DNA of 64,000 nt from Actinoallomurus purpureus (GCF_024055795.1 NZ_JAMXMY010000036.1:1-64000), one strand, 5' to 3'. Positions 39,810 to 51,373 are shown, numbered from the stretch's first letter. Numbers and translations are program-made. The notes: a model not told the origin generated them from the sequence alone.

Positions 39810-39917
39810 ATGAACCCCGCCGTCCTGTCCCTCACCTCCTGGCGTAAGAGCACCCGTAGCAGCGGCAACGGGGCATGTGTCGAGGTCGTCGAGGTCTCTC
39901 TTGACCGCAGGCCATGA
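39810..39917 (+). CDS. truncated DUF397 protein, first copy
   Basis: A 35-codon gene starting 19 bases after the XRE stop, with AAAGGAG nine bases upstream. It encodes LTSWRKSTRSSGNGACVEVVEV, the N-terminal half of the DUF397 domain (W-R-K-S-x-x-S-S-x-G-x-x-x-C-V-E-V). It stops before the conserved V-R-D-S-K half. A second copy starts at its stop codon. It is too short for normal annotation thresholds. Probably a partial tandem duplicate, but translation signals remain good. Confidence 0.65.
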   Translation: MNPAVLSLTSWRKSTRSSGNGACVEVVEVSLDRRP

Positions 39918-40051
39918 CAGAGCGAGACCTGTCTCGCGCTCTGTGGCGTACGAGTAGTCGCAGCAGCGCGAACGGCGAGTGTGTCGAAGTCGCCGTCACG
40001 TCGGCGTCCGGTGATGTGATCAGGAGGACGGAGCCCAACTCCCGACGATGA
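39914..40051 (+). pseudogene. DUF397 gene, second copy, interrupted by in-frame stop
   Basis: ATG overlaps the stop of the first copy (ATGA). The 45 codons encode LWRTSSRSSANGECVEVAVTSASGDV in DUF397 register, then TGA at 40049. The same frame continues past the stop as RPNARVSIPARVDSGWLSHF, resembling the C-terminal W-x-x-F part of DUF397. That suggests a nonsense mutation plus drift. The canonical R-D-S-K motif is not recognisable. In intact loci this protein is the presumed partner of the upstream XRE regulator. Confidence 0.5.
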
Positions 40052-40166
40052 AGGCCGAATGCGCGGGTAAGCATCCCTGCACGGGTCGATTCAGGCTGGC
40101 TGTCCCACTTCGTCACCGCCTTTACCGAGCATTCTGAGCGGCCGGCCGTTGGCGCGACTGAGACGA

Positions 40167-40201
40167 CGACGGGGTCCCGGCCGTCGGCCGGGACCCCGTC
40201 G
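40167..40201. terminator. hairpin terminator after aspS
   Basis: A perfect 16-base inverted repeat (CGACGGGGTCCCGGCC at 40167-40182, complement at 40186-40201) with a three-base loop, eight bases beyond the aspS stop codon. It can also stop transcription coming from the XRE/DUF397 genes on the other strand. Confidence 0.8.
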
Positions 40202-40209
40202 AAAGGTTC

Positions 40210-42000
40210 TCAGTACTTCTCGGTGGAGGGGCGGACGATGTGGCCGGGCTCGTTCGGCTCGGTGGGCTTCTCGTCCTCCGGGCGGACGTCGATGCCCGCC
40301 TCCTTGCGCTGCTCCTCGGTGATCGGCGTGGGCGCGCCGGTCAGCGGGTCGTAGCCGGAGGCCGCCTTGGGGAAGGCGATGACGTCGCGGATCGTGTCGC
40401 GGCCGGCCAGCAGCATCACGATCCGGTCCCAGCCGAACGCGATGCCGCCGTGCGGCGGCGGGCCGTACTTGAACGCCTCGAGCAGGAAGCCGAACTTCTC
40501 CTGGGCCTCATCCCGGCTCAGGCCGAGGGTCTCGAAGACGCGCTGCTGCAGGTCGGCGCCGTGGATACGGATCGAGCCGCCGCCGATCTCGTTGCCGTTG
40601 CAGACGATGTCGTACGCGTTGGCGAGCGCCTCGCCCGGCTTGTCCTGGAAGGAGTCCGCCCACTCGGGCTTGGGCGAGGTGAACGGGTGGTGCACGGCCG
40701 TCCAGCCGCCCTCGTCGGTCTCCTCGAACATCGGCGCGTCCACGACCCAGGTGAACGCCCAGGCGGACTCGTCGATCAGGCCGCAGCGGCGGCCGATCTC
40801 CAGGCGGGCCGCGCCGAGCAGTTCCTGGGTGGTGTGCGTCCTGCCCGCGCCGAAGAAGACGGCGTCGCCGGGCTTGGCGCCGACCTTGGCGGCCAGGCCG
40901 TCACGCTCCTGCTCCGACAGGTTCTTGGCGACCGGGCCGCCGAGGGTGCCGTCCTCCTGCACGAGGACGTACGCGAGGCCGCGCGCGCCGCGCGCCTTGG
41001 CCCAGTCCTGCCAGCCGTCCAGCTCCTTGCGGGTCTGGGAGGCGCCGCCCGGCATGACGACCGCGCCGACGTACGGGGCCTGGAACACCCGGAACGAGGT
41101 GCCCGAGAAGTACTCGGTCATCTCGACGAGCTCGTTGCCGAAACGCAGGTCCGGCTTGTCCGAGCCGTACTGGCCGAGGGCGTCGGCGTAGGTCATCCGC
41201 GGGATGGGGCGCGGGATCTCGTAGCCGACGATCTCCTTCCAGAGCCGCCCGACGAGGTCCTCGGCGACCTGGAGGACGTCCTCCTGCTCGACGAAGCTCA
41301 TCTCGATGTCGATCTGGGTGAACTCCGGCTGCCGGTCGGCGCGGAAGTCCTCGTCGCGGTAGCAGCGGGCGAGCTGGTAGTAGCGCTCCAGGCCCGACAC
41401 CATGAGCAGCTGCTTGAACAGCTGTGGCGACTGCGGCAGGGCGTACCAGTGGCCGGGCTTGAGGCGTACGGGCACGAGGAAGTCGCGGGCGCCCTCCGGC
41501 GTGGACCGGGTAAGCGTCGGCGTCTCGACGTTGACGAACCGGTGCTCACGCAGGACGTCGTGGACGAGGTAGGAGGCCTGCGAGCGGATCCGCAGCGCCC
41601 GTGCGAGGGACTCGCGCCGGATGTCGAGGTAGCGGTGCTTGAGGCGCACCTCCTCGTTGACGTTGGCGTCCGTCTCGATCGGGAACGGCAGCGGCGCGGC
41701 CTCGCTCAGCACGTCGATGTCGGAGGCGACGACCTCGACGTCACCGGTCGGCAGCTCGGGGTTCTCGTTGCCCTCCGGGCGTACGCGGACCTCGCCGGTG
41801 ACCTTGACGCAGAACTCCGAGCGCAGGTCGTGGGCCGTGTCCTCTTCCCGGAAGACGACCTGGGCGATGCCGGAGGCGTCGCGCAGGTCGATGAAGGTGA
41901 CGCCCCCGTGGTCGCGGCGGCGCGCCACCCAGCCGGCCAGCACGACCTGCTGTCCGGCGTGTTCCCGGCGCAGCGAGCCCGCCTCATGTGTGCGGATCAT
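40210..42000 (-). CDS. aspS: aspartyl-tRNA synthetase
   Basis: A 596-residue class IIb synthetase. The N-terminal OB-fold anticodon domain ([20 protein letters not shown]) is followed by the catalytic core with [21 protein letters not shown] (motif 2). The bacterial GAD insertion domain (about residues 300-420) and [19 protein letters not shown] (motif 3) complete it. GTG start overlaps the hisS stop (GTGA). Actinobacterial AspRS is often non-discriminating, also making Asp-tRNA-Asn, and this cannot be settled here. Confidence 0.97.
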   Translation of the reverse strand: MIRTHEAGSLRREHAGQQVVLAGWVARRRDHGGVTFIDLRDASGIAQVVFREEDTAHDLRSEFCVKVTGEVRVRPEGNENPELPTGDVEVVASDIDVLSEAAPLPFPIETDANVNEEVRLKHRYLDIRRESLARALRIRSQASYLVHDVLREHRFVNVETPTLTRSTPEGARDFLVPVRLKPGHWYALPQSPQLFKQLLMVSGLERYYQLARCYRDEDFRADRQPEFTQIDIEMSFVEQEDVLQVAEDLVGRLWKEIVGYEIPRPIPRMTYADALGQYGSDKPDLRFGNELVEMTEYFSGTSFRVFQAPYVGAVVMPGGASQTRKELDGWQDWAKARGARGLAYVLVQEDGTLGGPVAKNLSEQERDGLAAKVGAKPGDAVFFGAGRTHTTQELLGAARLEIGRRCGLIDESAWAFTWVVDAPMFEETDEGGWTAVHHPFTSPKPEWADSFQDKPGEALANAYDIVCNGNEIGGGSIRIHGADLQQRVFETLGLSRDEAQEKFGFLLEAFKYGPPPHGGIAFGWDRIVMLLAGRDTIRDVIAFPKAASGYDPLTGAPTPITEEQRKEAGIDVRPEDEKPTEPNEPGHIVRPSTEKY

Positions 42001-43265
42001 CTTTGAGCAAGCCTTTCTTTCAACGTCGTCACGAGCTCGGCGAGCGGTACGGCGACCTGGTCGCCGCTGGCCAGGTCCTTCACCTGGGCGGACCCGGCGG
42101 CGATATCTCGCTCGCCGAGGATCACGGCGTACGCCGCTCCGGACCGGCCGGCGCCCCGCATGGCGCCCTTGAGCTTCTTGCCGTCATAGGACATGTCGGC
42201 GGCGACACCCGCACGGCGCAGCTCGGCGATCAGACCGAAAATCTTACGCTCGGCCTCCTCGCCCAGCGGCACGCCGTACACGTCGACCGTCGGTTCGGCC
42301 ACGGCGGCGACCTCCTCGGCCTCCATGGCCAGGACCGTACGGTCGAGGCCGAGGCCGAAGCCGATGCCGGGCAGCGCCGGGCCGCCGATGTCCTCCGACA
42401 GGCCGTCGTAGCGGCCGCCGCCGCCGATGCCGGACTGCGCGCCGAGCAGCGGGTGGTCGAACTCGTACGTCGTGCGGGTGTAGTAGTCGAGGCCGCGGAC
42501 GAGCCGGGGGTCGTCCACCCACGGGATGGACAGGTCGGCGAGCAGTTCGCGCACCCGGTCGTGGTGGGCCTTGCACGCGCCGCACAGGTGGTCGGTGACG
42601 AGCGGGGCGTCCTCCAGCTGAGCCTGAACCTGCGGCCGCTTGTCGTCCAGCACGCGCAGCGGGTTGATCTCGACCCGGGCGCGGGTGTCCTCGTCCAGGT
42701 CGAGGCGGCGAAGGAACTCCTGCAGCGCGGCCCGGTAGACGGGGCGGCACTCGCGGCAGCCGAGGGAGTTCAATTTCAGGGACAGGCGGGTCAGGCCGAG
42801 GCCGCGGTAGAAGTCCCAGGCGAGGGCGATCGTCTCGACGTCGACCGCGGGGTCCTCGGAGCCGATCGCCTCGAGGTCCACCTGGTAGAACTGGCGGTAC
42901 CGGCCGGCCTGCGCGCGTTCGTAGCGGAACGCCGGGCCTGTCGCCCAGACCTTGACCGGCAGCTCGCCCTTGTGCAGGCCGTGCTGGAGCACCGACCGCA
43001 GCACCCCGACGGTGAACTCCGGCCGCAGCGTGATCGAGCGGCCGCCGCGGTCCTCGAAGGTGTACATCTCCTTGGAGACGACATCGGTCGACTCGCCGAC
43101 GCCCCGCGCGAACAGGCGGGTGTCCTCGAACACGGGGAGTTCGAGGTAGGCGTAGCCGGCCCGCGTGGCGGCGGCCGCGAAGGCGTCACGCGCGGCGAGG
43201 AACGTCGCCGATTGCGGCGGGAAATACTCTTTGACCCCCTTGGGGGCCTGGAAGTTCGAGCTCAT
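41997..43265 (-). CDS. hisS: histidyl-tRNA synthetase
   Basis: A 422-residue class II synthetase. Motif 2 is [21 protein letters not shown]. The histidine-specific motifs are [15 protein letters not shown] and GGGRYDGL. The C-terminal anticodon-binding domain runs from about residue 330. ATG at 43265 opens [16 protein letters not shown]. It follows the metallo-hydrolase gene after nine bases and overlaps aspS, the conserved order. Confidence 0.97.
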   Translation of the reverse strand: MSSNFQAPKGVKEYFPPQSATFLAARDAFAAAATRAGYAYLELPVFEDTRLFARGVGESTDVVSKEMYTFEDRGGRSITLRPEFTVGVLRSVLQHGLHKGELPVKVWATGPAFRYERAQAGRYRQFYQVDLEAIGSEDPAVDVETIALAWDFYRGLGLTRLSLKLNSLGCRECRPVYRAALQEFLRRLDLDEDTRARVEINPLRVLDDKRPQVQAQLEDAPLVTDHLCGACKAHHDRVRELLADLSIPWVDDPRLVRGLDYYTRTTYEFDHPLLGAQSGIGGGGRYDGLSEDIGGPALPGIGFGLGLDRTVLAMEAEEVAAVAEPTVDVYGVPLGEEAERKIFGLIAELRRAGVAADMSYDGKKLKGAMRGAGRSGAAYAVILGERDIAAGSAQVKDLASGDQVAVPLAELVTTLKERLAQR

Positions 43266-43274
43266 GGTGGTTTT

Positions 43275-43958
43275 TCAAAGTCCCCTGTGCGGGCCGTCGA
43301 TCGGGGCGACGTCCTTGAGGAACGGATTGGTCGCCCGTTCGCGGCCGATCGTGGTCTGCGTGCCGTGGCCGGGCAGCACGGTGGTCTCGTCCGGGAGCGG
43401 CAGGCACACACGGGCCAGGCTGTCCAGGATGGCCGGGTAGTCGCCGCCCGGCAGGTCGGTGCGGCCGATCGAGCCGGCGAACAGCAGGTCTCCGGAGAAG
43501 ATCACCTGCTGGTCCGCGAGCCGGAAGGTCACCGACCCGGGCGTATGGCCCGGGGCATGGTCGACGACCAGCTCCAGCCCGGCGAGCGTCAGCGGCGCGC
43601 CGTCGGTGAGCTCGCGCACGTCGTCCGGCTCGCCGAACGTCAGCCCGCCCAACAGCTGCTGACCGACGCCGAGCGGGAAGCCCTTGGCCGGGTCGGACAG
43701 CAGCTCGCGGTCGGCCGGGTGGATGTACGCGGGGACGTCGCGCGCGCCGCAGACCGGGGCCACCGACCAGATGTGGTCGAGATGACCGTGCGTGAGCACC
43801 ACGGCGACCGGCTTGAGCCGGTGCTCGCGAAGGAGCTCCTCGACCCCGGACTCGGCGTCCTGGCCAGGATCGATGATCACGCATTCCTCCGCCGCCGCGG
43901 GTGCCACGACGTAGCAGTTCGTGGCGAAGGACCCGGCGGGGAACCCGGCGATGAGCAC
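43275..43958 (-). CDS. MBL-fold metallo-hydrolase (glyoxalase II-like)
   Basis: A 227-residue zinc hydrolase beginning VLIAGFPAGSFATNCYVV. It has the metal motif THGHLDH, the later histidine in DHAPGHTPGS, an aspartate in FSGDLLF and a final VLPGHGTQTTIG. This is the hydroxyacylglutathione-hydrolase-like layout. Actinomycetes use mycothiol, so a thioester of that or another thiol is a likelier substrate. GTG 43958 has GAGAGGAC upstream. Conserved between ppi and hisS. Confidence 0.9.
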   Translation of the reverse strand: MLIAGFPAGSFATNCYVVAPAAAEECVIIDPGQDAESGVEELLREHRLKPVAVVLTHGHLDHIWSVAPVCGARDVPAYIHPADRELLSDPAKGFPLGVGQQLLGGLTFGEPDDVRELTDGAPLTLAGLELVVDHAPGHTPGSVTFRLADQQVIFSGDLLFAGSIGRTDLPGGDYPAILDSLARVCLPLPDETTVLPGHGTQTTIGRERATNPFLKDVAPIDGPHRGL

Positions 43959-44173
43959 GATCGTCCTCTCTGAAGGCGCCTGCTTCCGGCAGATTGAGCG
44001 TACCGGCGGCACGTGGCGGACCGCGAACGACATACCCGAGAGCGCCGCAGGGTGTCCGATCTTGGGCGGATTTGCGAGCCTCTGTGGGCCACGCAGAAAA
44101 ATACCGGCCAGGACCGCTACGATGCGCAGCACGTTTTCCTGTTCATGACGCGAATCAATGAGGTGCGACACCG

Positions 44174-45007
44174 GTGGCGGGTAAAGACCGCAAGAAGCAG
44201 CTGGCCCGGCAGCGCTACGAGCGCCAGATGCAGCGCCGCGCGGCCCGGCAGGCACAAGCACGCAGGATGAAGGTCATCGGCACGGTGGCCGCCGTGGCCG
44301 TGATCGCCGGCGGTGGCGGTGCCATCGCGTTCGCGATGAACAAGTCGGACACGAAGAAGTCCACGGCGACCGCGTCGGCGTCCAAATCCCCCACCGCGCA
44401 GCCGAGCGTGTCGGTGAAGCCGGGCGAATGCGCCTACCAGCCCCTGTCGAACGCCCAGGGCGCGAAGGACGTCGGCAAGCCGCCGGTCAAGCCCGTCAAG
44501 GGCACGTACGAGATGACGATCGACACCAGCCAGGGCAAGATCGTCGCGAAGCTCGACGGCACCAAGGCCTCGTGCACCGTCAACTCCTTCAAATACCTCG
44601 CGTCCAAGAAGTTCTTCGACAACACCAAGTGCCACCGGCTCGACACCGGCATCAAGGTGCTGCAGTGCGGCGATCCGACCGCCACCGGGAGCGGCGGCCC
44701 CGCGTACGGCTTTGGTAACGAGAACGTCCCCAAGGCCGACGCCTCCGGGCAGGCGACCTACAAGCGCGGCATGATCGCCATGGCCCACAGCAGCCAGCCG
44801 AACAGCAACGGCAGCCAGTTCTTCATCATGTACGGCGACTCGCCGCTGCCTGCCGACTACACGGTGTTCGGAGAGATCACCGAGGGGCTGGGCGTCGTGG
44901 ATTCGGTCGCCAAGGCCGGAGCGACCGCTGCCGACCCGCAGTCCGGGATGACCGCCCCAAAGAAGAAAATTGAAATAAAACACCTCACCGTCGCGAAGAT
45001 GGGGTAA
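44174..45007 (+). CDS. membrane-anchored cyclophilin-type peptidyl-prolyl isomerase
   Basis: A 277-residue protein. A highly basic cytoplasmic N terminus (KDRKKQLARQRYERQMQRRA) precedes one membrane helix (about residues 36-56). A Ser/Thr/Lys linker follows, then a cyclophilin domain (residues about 110-270) with KFFDNTKCHRL, GMIAMAHSSQPNSNGSQFFIM and YTVFGEITEG. The canonical G-F-H-R-V/I is replaced by TKCHRL. GTG start has GAGGTG eight bases upstream. It is divergent from the metallo-hydrolase gene. Likely assists folding outside the membrane. Confidence 0.92.
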   Translation: MAGKDRKKQLARQRYERQMQRRAARQAQARRMKVIGTVAAVAVIAGGGGAIAFAMNKSDTKKSTATASASKSPTAQPSVSVKPGECAYQPLSNAQGAKDVGKPPVKPVKGTYEMTIDTSQGKIVAKLDGTKASCTVNSFKYLASKKFFDNTKCHRLDTGIKVLQCGDPTATGSGGPAYGFGNENVPKADASGQATYKRGMIAMAHSSQPNSNGSQFFIMYGDSPLPADYTVFGEITEGLGVVDSVAKAGATAADPQSGMTAPKKKIEIKHLTVAKMG

Positions 45008-45107
45008 TGCGGAAGGTTAGGGTGGCCTGCGGGAGCACAGCTCCCGAGGTCGTCACGGTGGGCCCGGCGCCCGACGAGCGGCCCGGGCCTTGAAACAGGA
45101 GGCAACG

Positions 45108-45230
45108 GTGTCCAGCGCCACCGACCCTTGGGGAATCCGGCGCCGGGGAGGCGGAGACGGCTCCGTCCGGGCCGTCCGGCCGCTCATGGCGGGCACGCTC
45201 CACGACCGGGAGGCCGACGGTGACCACTGA
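45108..45230 (+). CDS. 40-codon upstream frame duplicating the DUF349 gene start
   Basis: GTG 45108 has a very strong AGGAGG site five bases upstream and opens SSATDPWGIRRRGGGDGS, ending at 45230. The first codons (…TDPWG) repeat the start of the downstream gene (TTDPWGRVDE), and the ribosome-site context is similar. The frame's end overlaps the first 11 bases of the downstream gene. It looks like a partial duplication of about 112 bases that left a leader peptide. Translation is plausible, function unknown. Confidence 0.5.
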   Translation: MSSATDPWGIRRRGGGDGSVRAVRPLMAGTLHDREADGDH

Positions 45231-46449
45231 TCCCTGGGGCCGTGTCGATGAGAACGGGACCGTCTACGTCAAGACCGCCGAAGGTGAGCGCACCGTCGGC
45301 TCCTGGCAGGCCGGCGCTCCCGAAGAGGCCCTCGCCTACTTCCGGCGCAAGTACGACGCGCTCGTCACCGAGATCGACCTGCTCGAGCAGCGGATCAAGA
45401 CGACCGACCTGGCGCCCGCGCAGGCCGAGCACAGCATCGCCCGGCTCCGGGAGTCCGTGACCGAGGCGCACGCGGTCGGTGACCTGGACAGCCTGGCGCG
45501 GCGGCTGGACTCCCTCACCGGGCTGCTCGGTCGGCGCCGCGAGGAGCTCAAGGTCGCCCGTAACGAGGCCCGTGGGCACGCGCGTGAGGTCAAGGAGCGC
45601 ATCGTCGCCGAGGCCGAGCGGATCGCCGCCGAGGAGACGCACTGGAAGAACGGCGGTGAGCGTCTCCGCCAGCTCGTCGAGGAGTGGAAGGCCGCCGAGC
45701 GCGTCGACCGGCCCACCGAGACGGCGCTGTGGAAGCGCCTGTCGACCGCGCGCAACTCCTTCACCAAGCGCCGCAAGGCGTACTTCGCCACCCTGGAGGA
45801 CGAGCGGGAGTCGGCCCGGCAGGAGAAGGAGCGTCTGGTCGCCGAGGCCGAGGCGCTCAGCGGCTCGGCCGACTGGGGCCCCACGGCCACCGCCTACCGC
45901 GACCTGATGCGCCGCTGGAAGATGGCGGGGCGGGCGTCCCGCGAGGTCGAGGACGAGCTGTGGGCGCGGTTCAAGGGCGCCCAGGACGTCTTCTTCGCCG
46001 CCCGGTCCGCGGCCTTCGCCGAGCGCGACGCCGAGTTCCGTGAGAACGCCGAGGCCAAGGAGAAGGTCCTCGAGGACGCCGAGCGGTTGCTTCCCATCCG
46101 GGACGTACGCACCGCCCGCCAGATTCTGCGTTCGATCCAGGAGCGCTGGGAGTCCATCGGCATGGTGCCGCGCGACTCCCGGGACCACCTCGAAGGCCGG
46201 CTGCGCCGGGTAGAGGAGGCGGTCCGCTCCGCCGAGGAGTCGGAGTGGCGGCGCACCAACCCGGAGGCCCGGGCCCGTGCCGAGGCCACGGTCACGCAGT
46301 TGCGGTCCTCGATCCAGCAGCTGGAGACACGCCTGGAGAAGGCCCGCCGCGGCGGGCGTGACAAGGACGTCAAGGACGCCGAGGAGGCGCTGACCGCGCG
46401 CCGCTCGTGGCTGGAAGAGGCCGAGCGCACCCTGACCGAGTTCTCCTGA
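45220..46449 (+). CDS. DUF349-domain coiled-coil protein
   Basis: A 409-residue, highly charged, almost entirely helical protein. It opens with a short beta-like start (MTTDPWGRVDENGTVYVKTAEGER). Several DUF349 repeats follow, each with W-x-x-x-G motifs such as ERWESIGMVPRDSRDHLEGRLRR and RWKMAGRASREVEDELWARFKG. Long coiled coils (about 35-130 and 270-400) dominate. DUF349 proteins are conserved beside relA in actinobacteria, but their role is not established. GTG 45220 has GGGAGG six bases upstream. Convergent with relA, with a large terminator between. Confidence 0.92.
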   Translation: MTTDPWGRVDENGTVYVKTAEGERTVGSWQAGAPEEALAYFRRKYDALVTEIDLLEQRIKTTDLAPAQAEHSIARLRESVTEAHAVGDLDSLARRLDSLTGLLGRRREELKVARNEARGHAREVKERIVAEAERIAAEETHWKNGGERLRQLVEEWKAAERVDRPTETALWKRLSTARNSFTKRRKAYFATLEDERESARQEKERLVAEAEALSGSADWGPTATAYRDLMRRWKMAGRASREVEDELWARFKGAQDVFFAARSAAFAERDAEFRENAEAKEKVLEDAERLLPIRDVRTARQILRSIQERWESIGMVPRDSRDHLEGRLRRVEEAVRSAEESEWRRTNPEARARAEATVTQLRSSIQQLETRLEKARRGGRDKDVKDAEEALTARRSWLEEAERTLTEFS

Positions 46450-46453
46450 CGCC

Positions 46454-46494
46454 GATCGTCGGCCCGTCTCCCTGAGGGAGCCGGGCCGACGATC
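46454..46494. terminator. two-tier hairpin after the DUF349 gene
   Basis: Outer 13-base perfect stem (GATCGTCGGCCCG at 46454-46466, complement at 46482-46494) enclosing an inner CTCCC/GGGAG stem with a TGA loop. It begins four bases after the stop codon, between convergent genes, and is likely a bidirectional terminator. Confidence 0.8.
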
Positions 46495-46527
46495 ACACGG
46501 TGGACGCTCGGACGTCACGCGGTCTGT

Positions 46528-46569
46528 GCGCCGGATCGATCGGTCACGTCACGTGGTGCACGCGCCGGA

Positions 46570-46590
<21 letters not shown>
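46528..46590. repeat. degenerate 34-bp duplication of the relA 3' end
   Basis: GCGCCGGATCGATCGGTCACG (46528-46548) is echoed 34 bases later by GCGCCGGATCAGTTGGTCACG (46562-46582). The second copy includes the relA stop and last codons, so the copy past the stop is a decayed duplicate. Confidence 0.65.
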
Positions 46591-49116
<2,526 letters not shown>

Positions 49117-49260
49117 TCAGCCTCCTCATTCATGCGTCGGAACCACAGTTTATCCGTAGTCGTTTTCCAGTCGGTGCCCATCACCCATTCCGGTCACGGC
49201 GGCCGGACGTCGGTGAGGAGGACGCGAGATGCTGGAAGGGCACCGGCGAAAGTTGGCTCG

Positions 49261-50700
49261 ATGAACAAGACACTCCGCAGGACGACGATCTTCGCCTTGC
49301 TCCTGATCCTCGGGCTCCTGGTGAACGTCACCTACATCCAGGGCTGGGAGGAGCAGAGGCTGCGCGACGACCCGCTGAACGCCCGGCACTTCCTCGCACA
49401 GTTCAACCGGGACCGCGGGCCGATCATGGCGGGCGGCACGGTCATCGCCAGATCCCGTGACACCGGCAAGAAGGACTTCCGGTACCAGCGCGTCTATCCC
49501 GAATCCGAGGTGTTCGCGCCCGTCACCGGCTACTTCGCGCCCAGCGGCAGCGTGACCGGCGTGGAGTCCGCGGCGGACGGTCTGCTGGCCGGCACCGACG
49601 CACGGCTGACGGTCCAGCACTGGTTCGACGCGATCGTGGGCCGTACGACCCGGGGCGCCACGGTGCAGACGACCATCGACCCGGCGGCCCAGCGCGCGAC
49701 GTACGACGCCCTGCGCGGGAGCACGTCGCGCCGTGCCGCCGCCGTCGCCATCGACATACGGACCGGCGCGATCAAGGTGATGGCGTCCTATCCGTCATTC
49801 GACGCCAACACGATCGCGGTGCACGACACGACGGCGTCGACGCGGGCGTACACGCGGCTCCTCAAGGCGTCCGGCAGCCCGCTCATCGACAAGGCGATCG
49901 ACGAGAGCTTCGCGCCCGGCTCCACCTTCAAGATCATCACCTCGTCCGCGGGGATCGACAAGCAGGGCCTGAGCAAGGACAGCCCCGTCGACACCCCCGG
50001 CGTGCTCACCCTGCCCTCCGGGAACCCGCTGCACAACGACGCCGACTCCGGGCCGTGCAACGGCGGTCAGCTGCCGCTCATCGAGGCGTTCGCGCAGTCC
50101 TGCAACAGCACGTTCGGCAAGCTCGCCCTGGACATGGGCCAGCGGCGGCTCGGCGCCGAGGCGTCCGGCTTCGGGTTCGGGCGGCGCATCCCCATCGAGA
50201 ACGGCCTCAGCAGCGCGGCGAGCGTCTATCCGAAGAACATGGGCGGCGACGACGTCGGGCGCAGCGGCATCGGCCAGGGCAGCGTCTCCGCGACGCCGCT
50301 GCAGATGGCCCTGGCCGCCTCCGCCATCGCTCACGGGGGCGTCGTGATGAAGCCGTACCTCATCCAGCGCGTCACCTCGCCCGACCAGTCCGAGATCGAG
50401 GCCGCCTCTCCCCGTGAGCTGTTCCGGGCGACGAGCTCTGAGACGGCCGGCCAGCTGCAGGACATGATGCGCGAGGTCGTACAGACGGGCACGGCGCGCG
50501 GCAAGGTCGCGACGGACATCGCGGGGAAGACCGGCACCGCCGAGACCGGACTGCCCTACAACGAGCGGTGGTTCGCCGGCTTCGCACCTGCCGACAATCC
50601 GAAGATCGCGTTCGCGGTCGTCACCGAGGGCAGCGGCTTCGGCGCGGACGCCGCCGGTCCGATCGCCACCCGCATGGTCCAGGCCCTCAAGGTCGAGTGA
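49261..50700 (+). CDS. class B penicillin-binding protein (PbpA type)
   Basis: A 479-residue transpeptidase with an N-terminal membrane anchor (residues about 8-25, TTIFALLLILGLLVNVTY). A short PBP-dimer region follows. The penicillin-binding domain has catalytic S221-T-F-K, S280-C-N and K423-T-G. It resembles PbpA of actinobacteria, which cross-links peptidoglycan with an FtsW/RodA partner. No ftsW-like gene is adjacent, although the pbpA-rodA pair is the usual context. The ATG was chosen from the anchor and its ribosome site is weak. It interrupts the usual apt-relA adjacency on the opposite strand. Confidence 0.92.
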   Translation: MNKTLRRTTIFALLLILGLLVNVTYIQGWEEQRLRDDPLNARHFLAQFNRDRGPIMAGGTVIARSRDTGKKDFRYQRVYPESEVFAPVTGYFAPSGSVTGVESAADGLLAGTDARLTVQHWFDAIVGRTTRGATVQTTIDPAAQRATYDALRGSTSRRAAAVAIDIRTGAIKVMASYPSFDANTIAVHDTTASTRAYTRLLKASGSPLIDKAIDESFAPGSTFKIITSSAGIDKQGLSKDSPVDTPGVLTLPSGNPLHNDADSGPCNGGQLPLIEAFAQSCNSTFGKLALDMGQRRLGAEASGFGFGRRIPIENGLSSAASVYPKNMGGDDVGRSGIGQGSVSATPLQMALAASAIAHGGVVMKPYLIQRVTSPDQSEIEAASPRELFRATSSETAGQLQDMMREVVQTGTARGKVATDIAGKTGTAETGLPYNERWFAGFAPADNPKIAFAVVTEGSGFGADAAGPIATRMVQALKVE

Positions 50701-50784
50701 GGGCGAACGCCCGACGGGGTCTTGGCGGCGCGAGGCCGACGCCGACGACCGACGCGTCCGCGGACCGCCGCGCCGAAACAGGAC

Positions 50785-50821
50785 GAGCCCGTACGCGGCC
50801 CCGAGGGACGCGTACGGGCTC
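50785..50821. terminator. bidirectional hairpin between pbpA and apt
   Basis: A perfect 13-base inverted repeat (GAGCCCGTACGCG at 50785-50797, complement at 50809-50821) with an 11-base loop, between convergent genes and 12 bases from the apt stop. Confidence 0.8.
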
Positions 50822-50833
50822 GCGGTGAAGGAT

Positions 50834-51373
50834 TCAGCCCTGGATGAGGGCGTGGACGTCGAGGTCGGGAAGCCGGTCCCGGCCGCTCAGGAAGCCCAAC
50901 TCGATCAGCACGGACAGGCCCGCGACCTCGGCGCCCGAGCGCCGGACGAGGTCGGCGGCCGCCGCGGCCGTGCCGCCCGTGGCCAGCACGTCGTCGACGA
51001 TGAGCACCCGCTCGCCCGGGGCGAGCGCGTCCTGGTGCACCTCGATCGTCTCGCTGCCGTACTCCAGGTCGTAGCTCTCGGCGAACGTCGCCGCCGGGAG
51101 CTTGCCCTTCTTGCGGACCGGCACGAAGCCGGCTCCGAAGTGGTAGGCCACCGGCGCCGCGAGGATGAAACCGCGGGCCTCGATCCCGACGACCTTGTCG
51201 ATGGTGCCCCGGCCGTAGTGGGCCACGATGGCGTCGACGACGGCCGCGAAGGCGGTGTGGTCGGCCAGCAGCGGGCTGATGTCCTTGAAGACCACCCCCG
51301 GCTTGGGATAGTCGGGGACCTCGCGGATCCGCTCGTTGATCAGTTTGGTCAGGTCGACCGGTCGCGCGGTCAC
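50834..51373 (-). CDS. apt: adenine phosphoribosyltransferase
   Basis: Purine salvage enzyme making AMP from adenine and PRPP. The 179-residue product has VVFKDISPLLAD, VVGIEARGFILAAP, and the PRPP motif RVLIVDDVLATGGTAAAAADL. GTG 51373 is chosen because AGGAGG lies just upstream. An ATG seven codons earlier (51394) sits inside a large hairpin. It follows secF after a 19-base palindromic hairpin. Confidence 0.95.
   Translation of the reverse strand: MTARPVDLTKLINERIREVPDYPKPGVVFKDISPLLADHTAFAAVVDAIVAHYGRGTIDKVVGIEARGFILAAPVAYHFGAGFVPVRKKGKLPAATFAESYDLEYGSETIEVHQDALAPGERVLIVDDVLATGGTAAAAADLVRRSGAEVAGLSVLIELGFLSGRDRLPDLDVHALIQG

Noticed and set aside
41988-43973. 661-codon frame antisense to hisS and the metallo-hydrolase gene
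   Set aside because: Runs through two sense genes and their junction. No independent coding signal.
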